Source of the DNA: Didemnitutus sp047777955
Lineage (GTDB): Bacteria > Verrucomicrobiota > Verrucomicrobiia > Opitutales > Opitutaceae
NCBI RefSeq assembly: GCF_047777955.1
Contig: NZ_CP180537.1
Location: 3,658,001 to 3,722,000 of the forward strand
Direction: 5' to 3'
Length of the DNA: 64,000 nucleotides
Positions 42,660-52,833 of the stretch are shown in pieces. The notes below the pieces were generated by a model, which searched no databases, was not told the origin of the DNA, and saw only the letters and a list, made by a program, of their open reading frames with translations. The translations under genes and the position numbers were made by a program. Position 1 is the stretch's first letter; every line of letters starts with the position of its first letter.

Positions 42660-43340
42660 TCAGCGCCAGCGGCCCTGATGGAGAAAAAGCTGCCGCTGCG
42701 TCTTGGCGGCGTGGGCGGCGTTGTGCGTCACGAGCGCGAGGGCGGTCTTCTCCTCGGCGCAGACCTCGAGCAGCAGCTGGATCACCTCGTCGCCCGTGCG
42801 CTCGTCGAGGTTGCCCGTCGGCTCGTCGGCGAGGAGGAGTGGCGGACGGTTCATCAGCGCCCGGGCCACGGCCACGCGCTGGCGCTCGCCGCCGGAGAGG
42901 TGCGCCGGCACGTGGTTCGCGCGGTCGGCGAGGCCGACGCGCCGCAGCAAGGCCGCGGCGCGGTCGCGCTGGGCCGCGGTCGGCGCGCCGAGCATGCGCG
43001 CGCCCATCAGGACGTTCGCCAGGGCGTCGATCTCGGGGATGAGGTAGTAGGCCTGGAAGACCATGCCGAGGAACCGGCCGCGGCGGGCGGTGAGCTCGCT
43101 CAGCGTGAGCTTCGCGGTGGCTTCGGCGCCCCAGAAGATCTCGCCGGCGTCGGGCCGGTCGAGGCCGGCAAGGAGGTTGAGCAGCGTGCTCTTGCCCGAG
43201 CCGGATTCGCCGCGGATCGAGACGCTCTCGCCCGGCGCGATGGCGAGATCGACGCCGCGCAGGACCTCGAGCGTGGCGTCGCCACTGCGGTAGTTCTTCC
43301 GCAGGCCGCTGGCGCGCAGGACGGGCGTCGCGTCACTCAC
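42660..43340 (-). CDS. lolD: Lipoprotein-releasing ABC transporter ATPase LolD
   Basis: ATPase of the LolCDE machine that extracts lipoproteins from the inner membrane. The 226-residue protein contains Walker A GESGSGKSTLLN, the Q-loop, the signature LSGGERQRVAVARAL, Walker B LLLADEPTGNLD and a switch His in VTHN. It overlaps the end of the upstream permease gene by 8 bases, so it is coupled to it. MacB-type exporters have the same ATPase family, but the partner here looks LolC/E-like. Confidence 0.92.
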   Translation of the reverse strand: MSDATPVLRASGLRKNYRSGDATLEVLRGVDLAIAPGESVSIRGESGSGKSTLLNLLAGLDRPDAGEIFWGAEATAKLTLSELTARRGRFLGMVFQAYYLIPEIDALANVLMGARMLGAPTAAQRDRAAALLRRVGLADRANHVPAHLSGGERQRVAVARALMNRPPLLLADEPTGNLDERTGDEVIQLLLEVCAEEKTALALVTHNAAHAAKTQRQLFLHQGRWR

Positions 43341-44565
43341 TGCGCAGGGCCTCCACGGGTTTCAGGCGCGCGGCGCGCCAGGCGGGGATGAGGCCCGCCA
43401 GCGTCGCGGCGGCGAGCGAGAAGACGACGATGATCGCCACGTCCTTTGGCGCGGTGTGTGCCGGCAGCGAGCTGAACTGGTAGAACTTCACGAACGCCTC
43501 CTGCCCCATCGTGAAGCTCGCGATCAGGCGCACGATGGCGTCGCGCCAGTGCAGCAGGGCGAAGCCGAGCCCGAGCCCGACCGCCGTGCCGCCCGCGCCG
43601 ATGACGAGGCCCTGGGCGCAGAAGCACAGGGCGACGTCGCGCGCCTTGCCGCCCATCGCCGCGAGCAGGCCGATCTCGCGCGTCTTGCGCACGACCGACA
43701 TCAGCAGCGAGCTGGTGATGGAGAACGCGGCCACGACGATGATGAAGGTGAGGAGGAAGAAGATCATGTTGCGCTCGAAGCTGAGCACGGCCTGGAAATC
43801 GGCGTTCGATTCGAACCAGGTCAGCGCGTAGGCTTGCGGCGGCAGGGCGTCGTTGAGCGCGGAGGCGACGGCGTATTCGTCCGCGCCGGGCTGCAGCCGG
43901 ACGTTGTAGCCGTGCACGGTGCGGCCGAGACCGTAGAGGTCCTGCATCAGCCGGAGCGAGCAGAGCACGGTGGAGCTGTCGAGCTGCTGGTGCCCGATCT
44001 GGAAGATGCCGGCGACGCGCACCTCGCGCGGGAGGAGGACCTCGTTCTGCTTCAGGCGCTCCATCATCAGCGGCGAGTAAACGCTGACGTTGTCGCCGAC
44101 GCGCACGCCCAGCGAGCGGGCGAGGATCGAGCTGAGGATCACCGAGTCGTCGTCGAGGTCGTCGAGCCGGCCCGCGATGAGGTAGCGCTGGAGCGGGATC
44201 ACTTCCTTCATCCGCTCGACGTCGAAGCCCGTGATGGCGGGAAACGCCGGCCGGCGCTCGAACTCGAGCATGACGACGCCGGCCGCGAACGGCGCGAAGC
44301 TGGCGACGCCGGGCTGTTTCCGCAGCGCGTTCTCCGTCGCCGTGGCGAGCTGCGGGTCCAGCACGCCGCGGGCGCGCACCTGCACCTCGCCCTGCGTGTC
44401 GATGATCATGCGCTGGATCTGGTGGCCGAAGCCGCCCATCACGCTCGTCGAGACGAGCATGAGCGCCACGCCGAGCCCGACGCCGAGGACCGAGATCAGC
44501 GTGAAGAACGACACCCGCCCGGTCGGGAAGAGCTGCTTGAGGGCGAGGTAGATCGGCCAGGGCAT
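43333..44565 (-). CDS. Lipoprotein-releasing ABC transporter permease LolC/LolE
   Basis: Inner-membrane permease, 410 residues, with one N-terminal helix (SFFTLISVLGVGLGVALMLVS), a periplasmic domain of ~220 residues and three C-terminal helices typical of FtsX/MacB_PCD proteins (MIFFLLTFIIVVAAFSITSSLL, GLVIGAGGTAVGLGLGFALL, VAIIVVFSLAAATLAGLIP). The first gene of the pair with lolD. Only one permease is present, so the transporter probably works as a homodimer of a LolC/E hybrid, as in several phyla, unless another subunit is encoded elsewhere. Confidence 0.88.
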   Translation of the reverse strand: MPWPIYLALKQLFPTGRVSFFTLISVLGVGLGVALMLVSTSVMGGFGHQIQRMIIDTQGEVQVRARGVLDPQLATATENALRKQPGVASFAPFAAGVVMLEFERRPAFPAITGFDVERMKEVIPLQRYLIAGRLDDLDDDSVILSSILARSLGVRVGDNVSVYSPLMMERLKQNEVLLPREVRVAGIFQIGHQQLDSSTVLCSLRLMQDLYGLGRTVHGYNVRLQPGADEYAVASALNDALPPQAYALTWFESNADFQAVLSFERNMIFFLLTFIIVVAAFSITSSLLMSVVRKTREIGLLAAMGGKARDVALCFCAQGLVIGAGGTAVGLGLGFALLHWRDAIVRLIASFTMGQEAFVKFYQFSSLPAHTAPKDVAIIVVFSLAAATLAGLIPAWRAARLKPVEALRSE

Positions 44566-44574
44566 CTTCAGTTA

Positions 44575-44642
44575 AACCACAGAGACACAGAGGACACGGA
44601 GAAGAGGGCTGGGTTCTCTGTGCCCTCTCGGTCTCCGTGGTT
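44575..44642. repeat. Imperfect inverted repeat of the CCACAGAGACACAGAG type
   Basis: Arms of 29 bases at 44575-44603 and 44614-44642 pair at 24 positions. The left arm begins AACCACAGAGACACAGAGG. It is much poorer in G+C than its surroundings and lies in the 83-base gap between lysS and the lolC/E gene. From memory, near-identical sequences occur as intergenic repeats in many unrelated environmental bacteria; this was not searched here. Confidence 0.8.
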
Positions 44643-44648
44643 CAAACC

Positions 44649-46139
44649 TCAAGTGGCCGCGGTCGTCGGCCGCAGCGACGGGAAGAGGATCACGTCGCGG
44701 ATGCTCTCGGCGCCGGTGAGCAGGATGCAGAGGCGGTCGATGCCGACGCCCATGCCGCCGGCCGGCGGCATGCCGTGCTCGAGGGCGAGGAGGAAGTCGG
44801 TGTCCATCTTCTGCACTTCCTCGCCGACCTGCTTCTCGAACATCTCGCGCTGCACGAACGGGTCGTTCTGCTCCGAATAGGCGGGCGCGACCTCCATGCC
44901 GCCGATGATGCACTCGAAGACGTCGATCAGGCCGGGGTCCTCGGCGTTGAGCTTGGCCAGCGGGCAGAGCTCCTTGGGCAGGTGGGTGACGAAGGTCGGC
45001 TGGATGAGCGTGGGCTCGATCTTCTTGCCGAAGATCTCGTTCACGACCTCGTAGGTCTCCCAGCCCGAGTGGACCTCGAGCCCGAGCTTCTGGCAGGCCT
45101 CGATCGCCTTCTCGCGATACTCGGGCTTGCCGCGGTAGGCACTGAGGTTGAAGCCGACCGCCTCGTCGATGAGGGTGAAGTAGCGCACGCTGCGCCACTC
45201 GCCGGCGAAATTGATCATCTGGCCGCTGGCGGCGTGCTTGATCTCGGTGGCGCCGATGACGTCGCGGCAGAGGTCGGCGAAGATGGCCTTCAGCAGGTCC
45301 ATCATGCCGTGGAAATCCGAGTAGGCCTGGTAGACCTCGAGCATGGTGAACTCGGGGTTGTGCTTGCGCGAGACGCCCTCGTTGCGGAAGACGCGGCCGA
45401 TCTCGAACACGCGGTCGTAGCCGCCGACGAGCAGGCGCTTCAGGCGCAGCTCGAGCGCGATGCGGAGGAAGAAGTCCGTGCCGAGCGCGTTGTGGTGGGT
45501 GACGAACGGCCGCGCCGCGGCGCCGCCGGCCACGCCCTCGAGCATGGGCGTCTCGACCTCGAGGAACTTCCGGTGCGCGAGCGTGGAGCGGATGCTGGCG
45601 ACGATCTTGCTGCGCAGCATGAGGCGCGCGCGCGACTCGGGGTTCACGATCAGGTCGAGGTAGCGCTGGCGGTAGACCTGCTCGGCGTCGGTCAGGCCGT
45701 GCCACTTCTCCGGGAGCGGGCGCAGGGCCTTCGCCACGAGCGCGTAGCGGTCGACCTTGACCGTGATCTCGCCGGACTTGGTTTTGAAGAGCGTGCCTTC
45801 GGCGCCGACGATGTCGCCGAGGTCGAGTTTCTTGAAGGCCGCGTAGGCCTCGTCGCCCACGAGGTCCTTCTTCACGTAGAGCTGGATCTGGCCCTGCTGG
45901 TCGAGAATCTTGACGAACTGGCTCTTGCCCATGTCGCGGATGACGACGAGGCGGCCGGCGACCTTGACCGGCACGGTGTAGTCCTGACCCTCGATGTAGG
46001 CTTTGAGCGCCTCACCCGAAAAGTGCGTCTGCTCGCAGTTGGCGCGGAACGGGTCCGAGCCCGCGGCGCGCATGTCCTGCAGCTTCTTGAGCCGCACGGC
46101 ATACTGGTCGTGGGTGATGTCTTGAGGAATCTCGCTCAT
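44649..46139 (-). CDS. lysS: Lysyl-tRNA synthetase, class II
   Basis: Charges tRNA-Lys in the cytoplasm; 496 residues. OB-fold anticodon-binding domain at ~60-165 (VAGRLVVIRDMGKSQFV, LGDIVGAEGTLFKTKSGE), then class II motif 1 (FLEVETPML), motif 2 (FEIGRVFRNEGVSRKHNPEFTMLE, written here in its family form across residues ~255-280) and motif 3 (GMGVGIDRLCILLTG). The ATG at 46139 (MSEIPQDITHDQYAVR) matches the usual N-terminus; an upstream ATG would add 13 residues. Upstream of the lol genes on the same strand. Confidence 0.96.
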   Translation of the reverse strand: MSEIPQDITHDQYAVRLKKLQDMRAAGSDPFRANCEQTHFSGEALKAYIEGQDYTVPVKVAGRLVVIRDMGKSQFVKILDQQGQIQLYVKKDLVGDEAYAAFKKLDLGDIVGAEGTLFKTKSGEITVKVDRYALVAKALRPLPEKWHGLTDAEQVYRQRYLDLIVNPESRARLMLRSKIVASIRSTLAHRKFLEVETPMLEGVAGGAAARPFVTHHNALGTDFFLRIALELRLKRLLVGGYDRVFEIGRVFRNEGVSRKHNPEFTMLEVYQAYSDFHGMMDLLKAIFADLCRDVIGATEIKHAASGQMINFAGEWRSVRYFTLIDEAVGFNLSAYRGKPEYREKAIEACQKLGLEVHSGWETYEVVNEIFGKKIEPTLIQPTFVTHLPKELCPLAKLNAEDPGLIDVFECIIGGMEVAPAYSEQNDPFVQREMFEKQVGEEVQKMDTDFLLALEHGMPPAGGMGVGIDRLCILLTGAESIRDVILFPSLRPTTAAT

Positions 46140-46227
46140 GGAACCGCGCACGATTGGCCGCGGCCCGCACCGGGGCAAACGGAAATTGGGTTCTAGCCGG
46201 CGGCCCGGACGGGGCCCGCGCCGCCCC

Positions 46228-47046
46228 TCAACGCTTCACCGCCCGGGCATAAACCACGTTGGTCTCGATCGCCTCGACCTTGCGCCGGACGACTTCCGCC
46301 CGCACCCGCGCCTCGACCAGCTGTCGCTCGGCCTCGGTGAGCATCTCGATCGTGCCGCGGTAGCCGGAGCCCATGACGATGCTCCACCAATCCTGCGGCG
46401 CCGCCAGCACGTGCGTGCCGGCCTCGGCTTCCGCCCGCACCTCCTCCACCCCGCCCTCGCGCATCATCGCGGTCACGGCCGCGGGCGTCGCGATGCGATC
46501 CCACGGGTTGAAATCCTTGTGGAGCTCCGGGCGAACCTCGCGCACGGCCTCCCAGAAGATCGCGTTGGCCGGCTCGAACACCCGCGGCCCCCAGGTCGTG
46601 AGCGCCAGCTGGCCGCCGGGGCGCACCCAGCGCCACAACGCCCGCACCGCCGCCGGCATGTCCGGCAGAAAGAAGATCCCGAACACGCACACCACCGCGT
46701 CGAAGCTCCCCGCCTCCGCGGGCAGCTCCGTGAAATCCCCGACGCGAAACTCGAGCTGCGCCAGGCCGCGGCTCGCCGCCTTCGCCTTGCCCAGCTCGAC
46801 CAGCCCGAGCGCCAGATCCACCGCGAGCACGCGCCCGCCGGCGCCGACCGCCTCCGCCGCCGGCACCGCCGACGCGCCGCTGCCGCAGCAGACATCGAGC
46901 ACCCGCTGCCCGTCCTTCAACCCCAGCCGGGCCACCGTCGCCCGCCCGAACCGCCCCCAGAACGACAGCGCCGGGAGGTCGTAACAGTCCGCCGCCGCGT
47001 GGTAGGTCGCGCGCGCCCGGGCCGTCACTGGATTCGAGGAAAACAT
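46228..47046 (-). CDS. Class I SAM-dependent methyltransferase
   Basis: Soluble methyltransferase, 272 residues. SAM-binding motif I is VLDVCCGSGASAVPAAEAVG around residues 46-65, motif II acidic residue in VLAVDLALGLVELG, and the motif IV region is FDAVVCVFGIFFLPDM; the order resembles UbiE/Coq5-like enzymes. The C-terminal half is more divergent and includes WWSIVMGSGYRGTIE. Substrate unknown. Starts at ATG 47046, before which the frame lacks plausible coding sequence. Divergent from lipB. Confidence 0.82.
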   Translation of the reverse strand: MFSSNPVTARARATYHAAADCYDLPALSFWGRFGRATVARLGLKDGQRVLDVCCGSGASAVPAAEAVGAGGRVLAVDLALGLVELGKAKAASRGLAQLEFRVGDFTELPAEAGSFDAVVCVFGIFFLPDMPAAVRALWRWVRPGGQLALTTWGPRVFEPANAIFWEAVREVRPELHKDFNPWDRIATPAAVTAMMREGGVEEVRAEAEAGTHVLAAPQDWWSIVMGSGYRGTIEMLTEAERQLVEARVRAEVVRRKVEAIETNVVYARAVKR

Positions 47047-47214
47047 CGGCCCACCTTGGCAATTCCCGCCGCGCGCGCGCAAGGGGCGCGCCCTACGCCT
47101 TTCGGCTAGAAAAACGATGCAACGGCGCGCGCAAAGCCGCGCCGGGCTCCGTTTCGCCGCGCGGTCACCAAACCCTTGCGCGAACGCCGGCGCTCGGCGA
47201 CAGTCCGCCCGTCC

Positions 47215-47907
47215 ATGTCGCACCCGCCCGGCCCTCCCGCTCGCGCCCCCGCCCTCGACCTCGTCGACTGGGGCCGCACCGCCTACGCGGACGCCTGGCG
47301 CCGGCAGGAGGAACTCGTCGCCGCGCGCAACGACGGCCGCGCCGCCGACACGCTCGTCTTCACCGAGCACGATCCGGTCTTCACGCTGGGCGTGCGCCGC
47401 GGCGCCGAGCAGAACCTCCTCTGGGACCCCGCCGAGCTCGCCCGCCGCGGCATCGCGCTGGTGACGACCAACCGCGGCGGCGACATCACCTACCACGGCC
47501 CCGGGCAGATCGTCGGCTACCCGATCGTGCACCTCGCCCCGCGCAAGGACCTGCACGCCTACCTGCGCTTCCTCGAGGAGGTGATGATCGCGAGCGTCGC
47601 CCGCTTCGGCCTCGCCGCCGGCCGCAACCCCGGCAAGACCGGCATCTGGATCGGGAAGCGCAAGATCGCCGCCATCGGCGTCGCGGTGAAGAAATGGACC
47701 ACGTTCCACGGCTTCGCGCTGAACGTGAACACCGACCTCGCCCCCTTCACCGGCATCATCCCCTGCGGCATCACCGCCGCCGACGGCACCGTCACCTCGA
47801 TGCACCTCGAGCTCGGCCGGCCGGTCGACCTCGCCGCCGTGAAGCGGACCCTCGCCGCCGAGTTCCGCGCGCGCCTGCCGGAGTTCTTCGCCGGCGCGAC
47901 GGCATGA
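47215..47907 (+). CDS. lipB: Octanoyl-ACP:protein octanoyltransferase LipB
   Basis: Transfers octanoyl from ACP to lipoyl domains, first step of lipoate synthesis; 230 residues. Diagnostic motifs are RGGDITYHGPGQIVGYPI, the lysine in KRKIAAIGVAVKKW (~150) and the catalytic Cys ~184 in IIPCGI. ATG 47215 (MSHPPGPPAR) gives normal length. The stop codon overlaps the next gene start as ATGA. LipA, the next enzyme of the pathway, is encoded 3.9 kb downstream after two inserted TPR genes on the same strand. Confidence 0.95.
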   Translation: MSHPPGPPARAPALDLVDWGRTAYADAWRRQEELVAARNDGRAADTLVFTEHDPVFTLGVRRGAEQNLLWDPAELARRGIALVTTNRGGDITYHGPGQIVGYPIVHLAPRKDLHAYLRFLEEVMIASVARFGLAAGRNPGKTGIWIGKRKIAAIGVAVKKWTTFHGFALNVNTDLAPFTGIIPCGITAADGTVTSMHLELGRPVDLAAVKRTLAAEFRARLPEFFAGATA

Positions 47908-49891
47908 GCGAGCCCGCGCCCGCCGCCGCCCCCTCGCCCGCCGCGTGCGGCTCGGCCTCGCCGTGCTGCTGCTCGCCCTCGCCGCCGCGTGGAGCAACAG
48001 CTTCGCCGTGCCGTTCCTCTTCGACGACGTCACCTCGCTCGACGCCAACGCCTCCATCCGCCACCTCTGGCCGCTCGTGCCCGGCCCGCTCGCGCCGCCC
48101 GCCGGCGGCGACACCGTCTCCGGCCGCCCGCTCCTCAACCTCAGCTTCGCGCTCAACCACGCCGTCAGCGGCCGCGCCGTCTGGAGCTACCACGCGCTCA
48201 ACCTCGCGATCCACGCCGCCGCCGCGCTCCTGCTTTTCGGCCTCGTCCGCCGCACCCTGCGCACCCCGCCGCTGCGAGAGCGCTTCGCGGCCGACGCCGA
48301 CTGGCTCGCGCTCGCCGTCGCCGCGCTCTGGGCGCTGCACCCGCTGCAGACCGAGTCCGTCACCTACCTCTCGCAGCGCGCCGAGTCGCTCGCGGCGCTG
48401 CTGGCCTTCGCCACGCTCTACGCCTTCGCGCGCGGCTGGTTCGCGGCCGCGTTCCTCGCCGGCCTCGCCGGCATGGCCGCCAAGGAAACCACCGTCGTCG
48501 TGCCGGTGCTCGCCGCGCTCTACGCCCGCTGCTTCCTCGCCGCCGGCTGGCGCGACACGTGGCGGCGCTTCGCGCGGCCGCTGCTCGCGCTCGCCGCGAC
48601 CTGGCTGCTGCTCGCCGCGCTGCTCGCCCTCTTCGGCAACCGCGGCGGCACCGCCGGGCTCGGCACCGCCTCGTCGCTCGACTACGCGCTCGCCCAGCCC
48701 GCCGCGATCCTGCGCTACCTGCGCCTCGCGCTCTGGCCGCACCCGCTGGTGTTCGACTACGGCCAGCGCCCGCCGGCGTTCGACGCCGGCGCCCTCGCCG
48801 CGCTGCTGGCGATCCTCGTCCTGCTCGGCGCCACGCTCGCGGCGCTGGCGCGCCGCCCCGCCCTCGGCTTCGCCGGCGCGGCGTTCTTCCTCCTGCTCGC
48901 GCCGAGCTCGAGCGTCGTGCCCGTGGCCTCGCAGTTCATGGCCGAACACCGCATCTACGCCGCGCTCGCGCTCGTCGTCGTCCTCGCCGCGCTCGCGCTC
49001 CACCGCGTCCTCGGCCGCGCCGCGCTCTACGTTCTCGCCGCCCTCGCCCTCGTCGCCGGCCTCGCCACCCACGCCCGCAACCGCACCTACCGCACCGACC
49101 TCGCGCTCTGGTCCGACGTCGTCGCCCGGGCCCCGCGCAACGCCCGCGCGTGGGTCAACCACGGCCTCGCGCTCGAGGCGGCCGGCCGCTCGCCCGAGGC
49201 GCTCGACTCGTTCGCCAACGCCGTGGCGCTCGAGCCGGTGTTTCCCTTCGGCCACAACAACTACGGCCAGGCCCTTCTGCACGCCGGGCGCACGGACGAG
49301 GCGCTGCGGGAATTCGAGCTCGCGATCGCCCAGAATCCCCGGCTCGCCGCCGCGCATTTCAACCGCGCCAACGTCCTGCTCGCCCTCGGCCGCGTCGAGG
49401 ACGCCATCGCCGGCTTCGCGACCGCCGTGCGCCTGCAGCCCGGCCTCACCGACGCGCGCCTGAACCTCGGCAGCGCCCTCCACCGCGCGCGGCGCTACGC
49501 CGAGGCCGAGGCCGTGAACCGCGCCCTGCTCGCCGAGCAGCCCGACTCCGTCGCCGCGCACTGCAACCTCGCCAGCACGCTCTTCGCCACGCGCCGCGAG
49601 GCCGAGGCGCTCGCGCACCTCGCCCGCGCCGTCGCGCTCGCGCCGGACAACCTCACCGCCCGCGTCAACTACGGCACCGCCCTCGCCGTGCTCGGACGCC
49701 CCGCCGAGGCCGTGGCGCAGTTCCGCGCCGCCACTGAGCTGCGCCGCGACGATCCCGCGCTGCTCCTCAACTACGCCGCCGTGCTCGCCCAGGCCGGCGA
49801 CGCCCCCGCCGCCCGCACCGCGCTCGACCGCGTGCTCGCGCTCCAGCCGGGCAACCGCGACGCCCGGCGCCTGCGCGAACAGCTGCGATGA
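47904..49891 (+). CDS. TMTC-like membrane protein with TPR repeats (copy 1), frame broken near start
   Basis: Polytopic protein of ~662 residues after repair: roughly 10 hydrophobic spans in the first ~390 residues, then TPR repeats to the end (NARAWVNHGLALEAAGRSPE, HNNYGQALLHAGRTDEAL, AHFNRANVLLALGRVEDAI and more). The membrane part has the pattern FLFDDVTSLDANASI, GRPLLNLSFALNHA, LHPLQTESVTYLSQRAESLAAL and APSSSVVPVA, which I recognise from TMTC/GT-C-like (O-mannosyltransferase-related) TPR proteins. The ATG at 47904 overlaps the lipB stop; reading on requires one extra C in the run 47929-47933 (giving MSEPAPAAAPLARRVRLGLAV). Alternative: GTG start at 47945 without a frameshift. Confidence 0.82.
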
Positions 49892-51683
49892 AACCGGCGC
49901 GCCCCTCGACCGCGCGGCGTGGCTTTGGGCCGGCTGCCTGGGGCTCGCGCTCCTCGTCGCCTACTGGCCCGGCCTGCGCACGCCCTTCGTGTTCGACGAC
50001 CTGCCGTCGCTGCCGCAGAACCCGACGCTCGCCTCGCTCGCGCACGCCTGGAGTCCGCCGCCGGGCGGCCTGACCGTCAGCGGCCGCCCGTTGCTCAATT
50101 TCACCTTCGCGCTCAACCGCGCGCTCGGCGGCGACCAGGTGCTCGGTTACCACGTCGCGAACCTCGCGATCCACTTCGCCGCCGCCCTGCTGCTCTTCGG
50201 CCTCGTGCGCCGGACGCTGGCGGCGCGGGCCGACGCCGACCGGCTCGCCGGCGTGGTCGCCCTGCTCTGGGCGCTGCACCCGCTGCAAACCGAGTCGGTC
50301 ACCTACACCGTGCAGCGCGCCGAGTCGCTCGCCGGCCTGTTCATCCTGGCGGCGCTCTACGCCGCGGTCCGCGCCCGCGCCAGCGCGCGGCCGGGGCCCT
50401 GGCAGGCGCTGTCCGTCGCCGCGTGCTTCGGCGGCGTGGCGACCAAGGAGACCGCGGTGGTGGCACCGCTGCTCGTCCTGCTCCACGATCGCACGTTCAC
50501 CGACGGCTCGTTCGCCGCCGCGATCGCGGCCCGCCGGCGTTTTTATCTCAGCCTCCTGTCCTCATGGCTGCTGCTGGCGGTGCTGGTCGCGGGCACGCAC
50601 GGCCGGAGCGGCTCGGCCAGCCTGGCCGGGCCGGCCAGCCCGTGGCAGTATGCGGCGCTGCAGCTCTCCGCGATCGCGCACTACGCGCGGCTCGCGTTCT
50701 GGCCCCGTCCGCTGGCCTTCGACTACGGTCCCTTCCAGGGCGTCGACCTCGCGGCGCTGTTCCCGGGCGCGGTGTTCACCGTGGGCGCGGTCGGGGCGAC
50801 GGCCTGGCTGCTGTGGCGCCGGCCCGCGCTCGGCTTCCTCGGCGCGAGCTTCTTCGTCCTGCTCGCCCCCAGTTCGAGCGTCGTGCCGATCGTCACCCAG
50901 GTCGCGGCCGAGCACCGCGTCTACCTCGCCCTCGCGCCGCTGCTGGTCGCGGTCGTGCTGGCCGGTGCGCTCTGGCTGCCGCGTCCCGCGGCGATCGGCG
51001 TCGCGGCCGTCGCGGCGCTCGCCGGCGCCGGTCTGACCTGGCAGCGCAACACCGTCTACGCCACGCCCCTCGGCTTGTGGCGCGACGCCGCGGCCGCGTG
51101 CCCGACGAATCCCCGCGCGCACCTCAACCTCGGCGAGCAGCTCTCCCGCGCCGGGCGCCTCCGCGAGGCGATCGCGTGCTTCGAGGCCGCGCTGCGGCTG
51201 CAGCCGGACTACGTCACCGCGCTCTACAACCTCGGCACGGCGCTGGTCAGCGACGGCCGGCCGCGCGCCGCGCTCGCGCCGCTGCAGCGCGCCCTGGAGC
51301 TCGAGCCGCAGCACGCCGAGGCCGCCTACAACCTCGGCAACGCCTACGCCGCGCTCGGCGCGCACGCGGAAGCCGTGCGCGCATTCACCTGGAGCCTGCG
51401 CACCCAGCCCGACCGGGTCGCCGCGCACTACAACCTCGCCAACAGCCTGCTCGCGCTCGACCGCCTGCCCGAGGCCATCGGACACCTGCGCCGCGCCGTC
51501 GCGCTCGCCCCGACCTACGCCGACGCGCGCTTCAACCTCGCCAACGCCCTGCTGCAATCCGGCCAGCCGGTCGAGGCCATCGCGGAATACGAGGCCGTCC
51601 TCCGGCTCAACCCGCGCGATGCCGACGCCGCGGCCAATCTCCGCCTGGCGCGCCAAGCCGCCGCGCCGATTCGCCCGCCCTGA
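49888..51683 (+). CDS. TMTC-like membrane protein with TPR repeats (copy 2), frame broken near start
   Basis: Paralogue of the preceding gene, ~598 residues after repair, with the same architecture: hydrophobic spans over ~370 residues (FVFDDLPSLPQNPTL, GRPLLNFTFALNRAL, LHPLQTESVTYTVQRAESLAGL, LAPSSSVVPIV), followed by about six TPR units (NPRAHLNLGEQLSRAGRLRE, YVTALYNLGTALVSDGRP, HYNLANSLLALDRLPEAI). Its ATG at 49888 overlaps the stop of copy 1 as ATGA. One extra C in the run 49902-49905 joins MKPARP to LDRAAWLWAGCLGLALL. Likely a GT-C-type glycosyltransferase acting on proteins or lipids at the periplasmic face; substrate unknown. Confidence 0.82.
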
Positions 51684-51720
51684 TCCGCGGCGCCCGGCGC
51701 CGACCCAGGCGCGCGGGCAA

Positions 51721-51747
51721 CGGCGTTAATTATCCGCGATTAAGCCG
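51721..51747. promoter_or_regulatory. Small inverted repeat upstream of lipA
   Basis: CGGCGTTAAT at 51721-51730 and ATTAAGCCG at 51739-51747 form an imperfect inverted repeat (9 pairs, one bulged G) around an 8-base centre. It is A/T-rich compared with its surroundings and lies 94 bases before lipA in the 158-base gap. Could be an operator or weak attenuator. Confidence 0.35.
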
Positions 51748-51841
51748 CGCACCGCCCCCATCAGCGCACGCGATAGCACGGCGGGGACGCAAAACCCACT
51801 TGTCCTTCCGCCGCCTTCGTGTCCTTTCGTATCTCCCTCCG

Positions 51842-52744
<903 letters not shown>

Positions 52745-52786
52745 CGCCGCCCCGGCGCCGCCGCGCCGGCCGGCTAAATTAACCTC

Positions 52787-52815
52787 GCCCCGCCCGACGG
52801 CGGGGCTAATTTTTT
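52787..52815 (+). terminator. Terminator after lipA
   Basis: Perfect 8-bp stem GCCCCGCC / GGCGGGGC (52787-52794 and 52799-52806), CGAC loop, then TAATTTTTT. Ends 19 bases before the AMP nucleosidase start. Confidence 0.8.
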
Positions 52816-52833
52816 GCGGGCAAAACAGCTCGC

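Noticed and set aside
43800..43825. tRNA-like GGTTCGA motif
   Set aside because: It lies inside the LolC/E reading frame and no cloverleaf can be formed around it. No other tRNA candidate was found.
52787..52815. Riboswitch upstream of the AMP nucleosidase gene
   Set aside because: The structure is a simple hairpin with T-tract and is best explained as the lipA terminator; the space is too short for an aptamer.
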